The notes under the pieces are model-generated. The model saw only the letters and a program-made list of their open reading frames with translations, was not told where the DNA came from and did not search any database. From positions 3,932,001 through 3,996,000 of the forward strand of contig NZ_CP083349.1 in assembly GCF_020035535.1 (NCBI RefSeq): a stretch of 64,000 nt of DNA, in the 5' to 3' direction. The translations under genes were made by a program, and so were the position numbers. Shown here in pieces: positions 57,807 to 64,000 of this stretch. The first letter of the stretch is position 1, and each line of letters begins with the position of its first letter. This DNA is from Ensifer adhaerens (GTDB lineage: Bacteria > Pseudomonadota > Alphaproteobacteria > Rhizobiales > Rhizobiaceae).

Positions 57807-58571
57807 ATGAATCGCGAAAATTCAGGCAAAGCCATCGTGCTCATTCCGGCGCGCATGGCCTCGACACGCCTTCCCGGAAAGCCGCTCGCCGACATTTGCG
57901 GCCTGCCGATGATCGTCCAGGTGGCGACGCGTGCCAGCGAAGCGGATGTCGGTCGCGTCGTCGTCGCCGTCGATGATCGAGAGGTCTTCGATACGGTGCG
58001 CGCCGCCGGCTTCGAGGCGATCATGACCCGCATCGACCACCAGTCCGGCTCCGACCGGATCTACGAAGCGCTGCAGAAGGCCGACCCGAACGGCGAAGCC
58101 GAAATCGTCATCAACGTGCAGGGCGATCTGCCGACGGTCGAGCCGGCATCGATCCGCGCCGCCCTGAATCCGCTTGAAAACGCCGGCACCGATATTGCCA
58201 CGCTGACGGTGGCGATCACCGAAGAGAGCGAAAAGGCCAACCCGAACATCGTCAAGGTCGTCGGTTCGCCGCTGAGTGATACGCGGATGCGCGCACTCTA
58301 TTTCACCCGCGCGACCGCACCTTACGGCCAGGGCCCGCTCTATCATCACATCGGCCTCTATGCCTATCGCCGCCAGGCGTTGGAGCGCTTCGTCTCGCTT
58401 CAGCCCTCCGTGCTCGAACGCCGCGAATCGCTCGAGCAACTGCGCGCGCTCGAAGCCGGCATGCGCATCGATGTCGAGATCGTCGATTCGGTTCCGCTCG
58501 GCGTCGACACACCGGTCGAGCTGGAAAAAGCCCGCCGTATTCTCTCCGCCCGCCTTACCCATTCCGAATAG
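57807..58571 (+). CDS. kdsB: 3-deoxy-manno-octulosonate cytidylyltransferase
   Basis: 254 aa. [18 protein letters not shown] is the nucleotide-binding loop, [10 protein letters not shown] the metal-binding Asp region, and the C-terminal [12 protein letters not shown] is conserved. It activates Kdo as CMP-Kdo for LPS core synthesis in the cytoplasm. The open frame extends upstream, but family length favours 57807. pheA follows 18 bp later, probably in the same operon. Confidence 0.96.
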   Translation: MNRENSGKAIVLIPARMASTRLPGKPLADICGLPMIVQVATRASEADVGRVVVAVDDREVFDTVRAAGFEAIMTRIDHQSGSDRIYEALQKADPNGEAEIVINVQGDLPTVEPASIRAALNPLENAGTDIATLTVAITEESEKANPNIVKVVGSPLSDTRMRALYFTRATAPYGQGPLYHHIGLYAYRRQALERFVSLQPSVLERRESLEQLRALEAGMRIDVEIVDSVPLGVDTPVELEKARRILSARLTHSE

Positions 58572-58589
58572 CCTGAGAAGGAAGCTACC

Positions 58590-59444
58590 GTGACCGTCAA
58601 GACCAACAGGATTTCCTTCCAGGGCGACTACGGCGCCAATTCCGACATGGCCTGCCGCGACATGTTCCCGTCGATGGAGCCGCTGCCCTGCCAGACCTTC
58701 GAGGACGCCTTCGTCGCGGTCGAGAACGGTGAGGCCGATCTCGCGATGATCCCGATCGAAAACACGATTGCCGGCCGCGTCGCCGATATCCATCACCTCC
58801 TGCCCGAATCGCGGCTGCACATCGTCGGCGAATATTTCATGCCGATCCGCTTCCAGCTGATGGTGTTGCCGGGCGTCACGCGTGACGAGATCCGCACCGT
58901 GCACAGCCACATCCACGCTCTCGGCCAGTGCCGCAAGATCGTGCGATCCAATGGCTGGAAGCCGGTTGTCGCCGGTGACACGGCGGGTGCCGCAAAGCTC
59001 GTCTCCGAAAAGGGCGATCGCTCGATGGCCGCACTTGCGCCGCGGCTTGCCGCCGATCTCTATGGGCTCGAGATCGTCGCCGAGAATGTCGAGGATACCG
59101 AAAGCAACGTCACCCGCTTCGTCGTGCTTTCCCGCGAAGAGCAGCGCATCGCCCGCAACAGCGACGACGAACTGATCATTACGACCTTCGTCTTCAACGT
59201 CCGCAACATTCCGGCCGCGCTTTACAAGGCGATGGGTGGTTTCGCGACCAACGGCATCAACATGACGAAGCTCGAGAGCTATCAACTCGGCGGCAAGTTC
59301 GTGGCCACGCAGTTCTATGCCGACATCGAGGGGCATCCGGACGATATCGGCGTGCGTCACGCCATGGATGAGCTTCGCTTCTTCTCCGAGAAGGTCCGCA
59401 TACTCGGCACCTACAATGCGCATCCGATGCGCGGCGTGCTCTGA
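58590..59444 (+). CDS. pheA: Prephenate dehydratase
   Basis: 284 aa from a GTG start with a GAAGGAAG ribosome site. The dehydratase domain has FQGDYGANSDMACR, ENTIAGRV and the SNVTRFVVL motif with the conserved Thr. A C-terminal ACT domain (~195-284, with the NGINMTKLESY motif) binds Phe for feedback inhibition. No chorismate mutase domain is fused. Confidence 0.96.
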   Translation: MTVKTNRISFQGDYGANSDMACRDMFPSMEPLPCQTFEDAFVAVENGEADLAMIPIENTIAGRVADIHHLLPESRLHIVGEYFMPIRFQLMVLPGVTRDEIRTVHSHIHALGQCRKIVRSNGWKPVVAGDTAGAAKLVSEKGDRSMAALAPRLAADLYGLEIVAENVEDTESNVTRFVVLSREEQRIARNSDDELIITTFVFNVRNIPAALYKAMGGFATNGINMTKLESYQLGGKFVATQFYADIEGHPDDIGVRHAMDELRFFSEKVRILGTYNAHPMRGVL

Positions 59445-59898
59445 GCAGAAAGGCTAGCTCGAGCTGAAGTCCAATCTCTTGCGCATTGGAGGTGCGGGTC
59501 AGCCGGACCTCCAAACGCCATTGGATATGCGGGTCGGCGCCGCCTCTCTTCAAGGGGGATCTCGTCGGAACTTCCGTTAATGGGTGGGCGCTCAGAACTG
59601 GAGCTGCCTGAACTTTGACCAATTCCTAAAACTCTCGGTTGTCTAATCGTTGCGCCCGCCTCAGGTCGACCTCGCATTTGGCTAACATCTTTCACGTGCA
59701 TGTTGGGGGCAATCAGGCGGGGTGCCGACCGGATTTCCCGCGAGAATCATTGGCTTAGAACTGCATGCCCGGTGACGAAAGTGGCGAAAATTCGTTAACC
59801 GGCTACGCGTTTGGTGCATGCCTAGTTTGCAATCGTGGCGCTACACAAATTTTAGGCAAATGCCTATCTGACGCTCGTTCAAGTAAGGAGTGTTAAAG
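59445..59898. other. 454-bp intergenic region
   Basis: No supported gene. It should contain the DUF1127 promoter. Short complementary pieces near 59488-59515 (GGAGGT/ACCTCC) are visible. Confidence 0.45.
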
Positions 59899-60036
59899 AT
59901 GAAGATCCGTCAGAAGATCATGGAATATGCGAAGACCCGCCGTGCAATCCGCGAGCTGAACGCTCTCGACGATCACGCACTGAGCGACATCGGTCTGTCC
60001 CGTTCGCAGATCCAGGCCGCCGTTTACGGCCGCTAA
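59899..60036 (+). CDS. DUF1127 micro-protein
   Basis: 45 aa, preceded by AAGGAG 8 nt before the ATG. The sequence starts MKIRQKIMEYAKTRRAIREL and contains LDDHALSDIGLSRSQI, the conserved arginine-rich/YjiS-like DUF1127 motif. In related alphaproteobacteria such proteins influence RNA turnover and phosphate or carbon metabolism. Monocistronic. Confidence 0.9.
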   Translation: MKIRQKIMEYAKTRRAIRELNALDDHALSDIGLSRSQIQAAVYGR

Positions 60037-60047
60037 TCAGCGCCATT

Positions 60048-60127
60048 CGCGTATCCCGCCGCCATTCAGTTACAGCCATCCATGCACGTTCAGACGTGCG
60101 GCGCTGTAGAGGCTGGCGGGATACGCG
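60048..60127. repeat. Nested inverted repeat (cruciform) between DUF1127 and VOC genes
   Basis: Outer 13-bp arms CGCGTATCCCGCC (60048-60060) and GGCGGGATACGCG (60115-60127) are exact complements. Inside, TACAGC/GCTGTA (60071-60076/60103-60108) and GCACGT/ACGTGC (60084-60089/60094-60099) pair. The inner part resembles the 29903 repeat. It may also terminate both convergent genes. Confidence 0.8.
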
Positions 60128-60141
60128 CCGCTGCCCTTCGA

Positions 60142-60510
60142 TCACGAATCGTAGAGGCAGACGCGCAACCGGTGCCCATCCGGATCAAGCGCGACGAAGG
60201 TCGGACCGAAATCCATCTCGGTCAGTTCCTGTGCAATCGGCAGGCCCTTTTCCTTCCAGTCCTCATAGTGCGCGCGCACCGCGCCCTCATTCTCCACCAT
60301 GAAAGCCAACTCGCCGCGATGGCCTGACGACGTCGGCTCCGGCGCGACCGTATGTTCGGCCCAAAGCCCGAGCGTGAAGCCGCCGGGCAGCTCGAACGAC
60401 GAAAAAGTCTGATAGGTGACGCGCGGTTCCTGTCCGAGCACCTTGCGGTAGAACCCGACGCTTGCCAGCGGGTCCTTGACGTAGAGAACGATGAGATTTG
60501 CCTTGGCCAT
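60142..60510 (-). CDS. VOC-family (glyoxalase/bleomycin-resistance fold) protein
   Basis: 122 aa, two beta-alpha-beta-beta-beta modules (IVLYVKDPLASVGFYRKVLG; FVALDPDGHRLRVC). Small cytoplasmic metal or non-metal enzyme; substrate unknown. It lies just downstream of the YafY-type regulator and may share its transcript. Confidence 0.9.
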   Translation of the reverse strand: MAKANLIVLYVKDPLASVGFYRKVLGQEPRVTYQTFSSFELPGGFTLGLWAEHTVAPEPTSSGHRGELAFMVENEGAVRAHYEDWKEKGLPIAQELTEMDFGPTFVALDPDGHRLRVCLYDS

Positions 60511-60590
60511 GTTCTTCCTCCTTGTTGCGAGAAGTTCAGGCTAGGCGCGGCGGCTGCCAAATTCTGTCAGCATCGCCGCCAAAGTCTCTG

Positions 60591-61298
60591 TCAGGAACCC
60601 ACCGTCTGTCGGTTTGACGCGACAATGTTCTGGCTGGCGCGCCAGTCCTTCATCAGTATCTGTCGGCGGCGAGGATAGCGGGCTTCCGTCACTGTCATCC
60701 TGCGCATGCGGTCGGCGCGAAAATGCCGGAAGTCCAGTCGCAGCTCGCACCAGGCCATGACCATGCGCACGTTTTCGAAGAAGCCGAGCGCGAAAGGCCA
60801 GATGGTGCGCTGCGTTGCGCTGCCGTCATTGTCGACGTAGTCGAGTTCCACCTTGCGCTCGTTGCGGATCGCGCGCCTCAGCGCCGCGATGTCGATGCCG
60901 TTGGTGGCGGGCGGGCTCGGGCCGACGAGCAGGGTCGAGCTGTCCAGCTCCTCGCGAAGCTCGGCCGGAAGTACTGCGGCGATTTTCGCAAGGGCGTTTG
61001 CTGCGGCCCCCGCGAGGTCGTCGTCGGTACGCTTGGAGACCCAGCGCGAGCCGAGCACGAGCGCCTCGATCTCCTCCTGTGAGAACATCATCGGCGGCAG
61101 CATGAAGCCCGGTTTCAGGATGTAGCCGAGCCCCGGCTCGCCCTCGATATGGGCGCCCTGGGCCTGCAGGCTGGCAATGTCGCGATAAAGCGTTCTGAGG
61201 CTGACGCCTGTTTCTTCCGCCAGCCGCTGGCCGCTCACCGGTTGACGATAGCGGCGCAACGCCTGCAGAAGATCGAGCAATCGTTCGGAGCGGGACAA
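60591..61298 (-). CDS. YafY-type HTH/WYL-family regulator
   Basis: 235 aa. The start is a TTG at 61298 with GGGGG 7 nt upstream; there is no ATG in a sensible place. The N-terminal HTH_11 (RSERLLDLLQALRRYRQPVSGQRLAEETGVSLRTLYRDI, in family consensus form) is followed by a WYL-related domain (ERKVELDYVDNDG). Probably controls the VOC gene or itself. Confidence 0.88.
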   Translation of the reverse strand: MSRSERLLDLLQALRRYRQPVSGQRLAEETGVSLRTLYRDIASLQAQGAHIEGEPGLGYILKPGFMLPPMMFSQEEIEALVLGSRWVSKRTDDDLAGAAANALAKIAAVLPAELREELDSSTLLVGPSPPATNGIDIAALRRAIRNERKVELDYVDNDGSATQRTIWPFALGFFENVRMVMAWCELRLDFRHFRADRMRRMTVTEARYPRRRQILMKDWRASQNIVASNRQTVGS

Positions 61299-61326
61299 TT
61301 CCGATCCCCCTTGTCGAAGGCTGGCC

Positions 61327-62307
61327 TTACGTCCGCTCGCCCCAGGCGAGCCAGTCGCGCATGAGCTGGTGCGCGATCGCGCCCTTCGGCGGTGGAATAT
61401 GCTCGTCGCCGGTATTGGCAACGCCGGTCGAGCGTTCGAGCATCGCGATCGTTTCCTCGCGGGTGAACCAGCGCACGTCCTCCAGTTCCTGCTCGTCACG
61501 CTTGATGACCGTCGATTTCGCTTCGGCATAGCAGCCGATCATCAGCGTGTGCGGCATCGGCCAGGGCTGGGAGGCATGGTAGCGTACCCGGCCGATGTGA
61601 ATGCCGGACTCCTCGTGCGTCTCGCGTCGCACCGCGTTTTCGATAGTTTCGCCCGGCTCGACGAAGCCCGCGAGGCAGGAATACATGCCGGGCGCGAAAT
61701 GCGGGCTGCGGCCCAGCAGGCAGAGGTCGCGTTCAAGGTCGATCGTCATCATGATGACGACCGGGTCGGTGCGCGGGAAAACCATATGACCGCAGGCGGT
61801 GCAGACCCGGCGATAACCGCCGGACTTGCCTTCCATCGGGCCGGCGCAGCGGCCACAGAAGCGGTTGTTGGCGTTCCAGGTAATCAGGCTCGAGGCCTGC
61901 GCGAACTGGCCGAGCAGTTCCTCCGGCAGCATCTGCTGCCTGTAGAGCGTGCGGCCGTCGGCAATCTTGAAGGGCTCGGTGATCGTCTCTTCGGTCAGGC
62001 CGGTCGGGACCGCCAGCCGCGGCTCGCCGTTCAGCAGGTAGCCGAGCAGGATGGTCTCGTCGAGCACCGGTTCGAGCCCTTCGAGCTCGTAGGGAGCAAA
62101 CAGGGGATCGATGATCTTTTCGTCGTGCTTGACGATCAGCTTCGGCCCCGAGAAGGCTAGGAAATGGGCGCCGGGATGCTTGAGCGCCAGCTCGACGCAA
62201 TCGTCGGCGCGGTGCTCGGACTGGCGGTCCAGGTGATTCTCGGAAAAGGCGACGAGGGTGCTTGGCTCCGGATGCGGGCTACGAAGGTCAAAGATCGATT
62301 TCGTCAT
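61327..62307 (-). CDS. nudC: NADH pyrophosphatase / RNA decapping Nudix hydrolase
   Basis: 326 aa. A zinc ribbon (CGRC...CTACGH) precedes the Nudix box GFVEPGETIENAVRRETHEE and the SQPWPMPHTLM segment characteristic of NudC. It cleaves NAD(H) and removes NAD caps from RNA. Its start lies 2 bp after the HIT gene stop, so the two form an operon. Confidence 0.95.
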   Translation of the reverse strand: MTKSIFDLRSPHPEPSTLVAFSENHLDRQSEHRADDCVELALKHPGAHFLAFSGPKLIVKHDEKIIDPLFAPYELEGLEPVLDETILLGYLLNGEPRLAVPTGLTEETITEPFKIADGRTLYRQQMLPEELLGQFAQASSLITWNANNRFCGRCAGPMEGKSGGYRRVCTACGHMVFPRTDPVVIMMTIDLERDLCLLGRSPHFAPGMYSCLAGFVEPGETIENAVRRETHEESGIHIGRVRYHASQPWPMPHTLMIGCYAEAKSTVIKRDEQELEDVRWFTREETIAMLERSTGVANTGDEHIPPPKGAIAHQLMRDWLAWGERT

Positions 62308-62309
62308 GT

Positions 62310-62759
62310 TCAGAGGTTTTCCAGAATGCGCGCTGCGAAGGCCTGATGTTCTTTCACGTCCCACGGCTCCGACTTGCCGAAGCCCCAGACCGGCCCCGGC
62401 CAGTTCGGGTCGCCGTCGTTGCGGGCGATGATATGCACATGTAGCTGCCGGACGATATTGCCCAATGCGCCGACATTGATCTTTTGCGCGCCGGTGACCT
62501 TCTTCAGGGCGGTCGCCGCCATCGTCGTCTCGAAGGTCAGCATCGTCTGGTCGAGCGGGGTCAGGTCGAAGATTTCCGAGATGCCTTCACGCTGCGGAAT
62601 GAGCACGAGCCAAGGCCAGCGGCGGTCGTTCATCAGCCGCATCTGGCAAAGCCCGATCGAGGCGATCGGGATGCCGTCGCGTTCGAGCCGCTCGTCTAGG
62701 GTGAAGGTCGCCAAGTCATTCTCCTCAGGCAAAGACAACGGATTCGCCTTGTTTTGCAT
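62310..62759 (-). CDS. HIT-domain protein
   Basis: 149 aa from an ATG at 62759. The HIT motif is QLHVHIIARN, so the first His of HxHxHxx is Gln. The DRRWPWLVLIP strand is typical. It likely hydrolyses or binds nucleotides, but the altered motif may limit activity. It is cotranscribed with nudC and divergent from the SRP RNA gene. Confidence 0.88.
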   Translation of the reverse strand: MQNKANPLSLPEENDLATFTLDERLERDGIPIASIGLCQMRLMNDRRWPWLVLIPQREGISEIFDLTPLDQTMLTFETTMAATALKKVTGAQKINVGALGNIVRQLHVHIIARNDGDPNWPGPVWGFGKSEPWDVKEHQAFAARILENL

Positions 62760-62820
62760 ATCGATATCAGTTTTTTGATGGCTTGGCTTGCATTTGCTTT
62801 CGATATTGCCGATATGGAAG

Positions 62821-62920
62821 CCGGGAGGTTGGTGGTGGACGAGCCACTCGCCAACCGGGTCAGGTCCGGAAGGAAGCAGCCCCAACGAGCCCGGCACGGG
62901 TCATCGTGCCAGCCTCCCAC
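62821..62920 (+). ncRNA. ffs: Bacterial small SRP RNA (4.5S RNA)
   Basis: About 100 nt. The SRP domain IV signature GTCAGGTCCGGAAGGAAGCA (62859-62878) is present, and the ends pair over 10 bp (GGGAGGTTGG 62823-62832 with CCAGCCTCCC 62909-62918). A CTTTTC tail follows. It binds Ffh and targets nascent membrane proteins. Just upstream of dnaX, a common arrangement. Confidence 0.95.
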
Positions 62921-62965
62921 CTTTTCCGTCCTGTCGGGACAAGAGTTCGAACAGCGGCAGGGTCG

Positions 62966-64000
62966 ATGAGCGACGACACGTCCATTTCATCCGTTGAGAA
63001 GCCGGCCGCCTACCGTGTTCTGGCGCGAAAGTACCGCCCCAAGGATTTCTCCGACCTGATGGTCGGCCAGGAGCCGATGGTGCGAACGCTCACCAACGCG
63101 TTCGAGACGGGTCGCATCGCGCAGGCCTACATGCTGACCGGGGTGCGCGGTGTCGGCAAGACGACCACCGCCCGCATCCTTGCCCGTGCGCTCAATTACA
63201 AGACACCTGACATCGACCGGCCGACGATCGACTTGCGTGTTCCCGGCGAACATTGCCAGGCGATCATGGACGGCCGTCATGTCGACGTCATCGAAATGGA
63301 CGCCGCCTCGCATACCGGTATCGACGATATCAGAGAGATCATCGAGCAGGTGCGCTACCGCCCGGTTTCGGCGCGCTACAAAGTCTATATCATCGACGAA
63401 GTGCACATGCTCTCGACCCAGGCCTTCAACGGTCTGTTGAAGACGCTCGAAGAGCCGCCAGAGCATGTGAAGTTCATCTTCGCTACCACCGAAATCCGCA
63501 AGGTTCCGATCACGGTGCTGTCGCGCTGCCAGCGCTTCGACCTGCGCCGCATCAGCGCCTCCGATCTCGTCGGCCTGTTCTCGACCATCCTCGGTAAGGA
63601 AGCCGTTTCATTCGACCCGGAAGCCCTTGCAATGGTCGCCCGTGCCGCCGAAGGCTCAGCGCGTGACGGCCTGTCGCTGCTCGACCAGGCGATCGCCCAC
63701 GGCGGCGGCGCGGTCGAGGTCGAAACCGTGCGCTCGATGCTCGGCCTTGCCGACCGCGCCCGCATCGTCGATCTCTTCGATCATGTCGTCAAAGGCGATG
63801 TCGCGGCAGCACTCCAGGAATTTACCGCACAGTACGAGGCCGGCGCCAATCCAACGGTCGTGCTGACCGACCTTGCCGATTTCACCCATCTCGTCACCCG
63901 CATGAAATATGTGCCGGAGGCGGTCAACGATCAGTCGCTGAGCGAGATCGAGCGCACCCGCGGCGCCGTCTTCGCCGAGACCGTCGCGGTCACCGCGCTG
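62966..64000 (+). CDS. dnaX: DNA polymerase III subunits gamma and tau (3' end outside window)
   Basis: 345 codons, open to the window end. The start follows GGCAGGG. AAA+ motifs are LARKYRPKDFSDLMVG, Walker A GVRGVGKTTTAR, Walker B YIIDEVHML, sensor 1 FIFATTE and the arginine finger in LSRCQRF. The zinc module normally between Walker A and Walker B is reduced to a single Cys (GEHCQAIM). It loads the beta clamp. Confidence 0.97.
   Translation, partial: MSDDTSISSVEKPAAYRVLARKYRPKDFSDLMVGQEPMVRTLTNAFETGRIAQAYMLTGVRGVGKTTTARILARALNYKTPDIDRPTIDLRVPGEHCQAIMDGRHVDVIEMDAASHTGIDDIREIIEQVRYRPVSARYKVYIIDEVHMLSTQAFNGLLKTLEEPPEHVKFIFATTEIRKVPITVLSRCQRFDLRRISASDLVGLFSTILGKEAVSFDPEALAMVARAAEGSARDGLSLLDQAIAHGGGAVEVETVRSMLGLADRARIVDLFDHVVKGDVAAALQEFTAQYEAGANPTVVLTDLADFTHLVTRMKYVPEAVNDQSLSEIERTRGAVFAETVAVTAL

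Overview
The window looks like chromosome from a fast-growing rhizobium of the Ensifer/Sinorhizobium group. GC content is high. Gene content and order (penicillin-binding protein-dnaK-dnaJ, MarR gene-sRNA-polA, RND pump, amino-sugar ABC locus, msrA, tRNA-Ser, cycM-kdsB-pheA, SRP RNA-dnaX) match what I remember of the S. meliloti chromosome. The genus is inferred from recall, not from a search.

Layout. 0-4.2 kb: a partial serine hydrolase, a divergent LysR/SDR pair, and a DUF1326-DUF2182 gene pair with metal-ligand-rich sequence. 4.2-10.1 kb: dnaJ, dnaK with a sigma-32-type promoter, and a class A penicillin-binding protein. 10.4-10.6 kb: an alpha-r14/NfeR1-type small RNA with three anti-Shine-Dalgarno loops. 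10.7-20.4 kb: EamA transporter, secreted hypothetical protein, flippase-like membrane protein, M20 peptidase, MarR regulator, one AbcR-type (alpha-r15) small RNA, polA and purU. 20.5-25.7 kb: a complete RND efflux operon (adaptor, pump, TetR repressor) with a probable operator.

25.8-39.4 kb is a large murein/chitin amino-sugar locus. A leftward operon (murQ, binding protein, two permeases, Gfo/Idh/MocA oxidoreductase, ATPase) faces a rightward operon (BadF-type kinase, GntR regulator, SIS-domain deaminase, nagA). Two inverted copies of one 16-bp operator-like sequence lie between them. cutC, a ROK kinase and an amidase follow. Together they would import GlcNAc and probably MurNAc without a PTS, phosphorylate them in the cytoplasm, and feed them to glycolysis through MurQ, NagA and the deaminase.

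39.5-43.6 kb: EI24/CysZ-like protein, SlyX, a lone BMP-family binding protein, MsrA, a small membrane protein and tRNA-Ser(GGA). 43.7-55.7 kb is more accessory: two ArsR-SRPBCC modules with palindromic operators, a ClpP paralogue, an ECF sigma factor with a C-terminal extension, a methyltransferase, a MerR-controlled class IV aminotransferase, a DUF6636 protein, a DHFR-like reductase, a C39-like protein, a second MerR regulator, a FloR-like phenicol exporter, a frameshifted RlaP-type nucleotidyltransferase and a BON protein. 55.8-64 kb returns to core genes: AEC transporter, cycM, kdsB, pheA, a DUF1127 micro-protein, VOC protein, YafY-type regulator, nudC, HIT protein, the SRP RNA (ffs) and the 5' part of dnaX.
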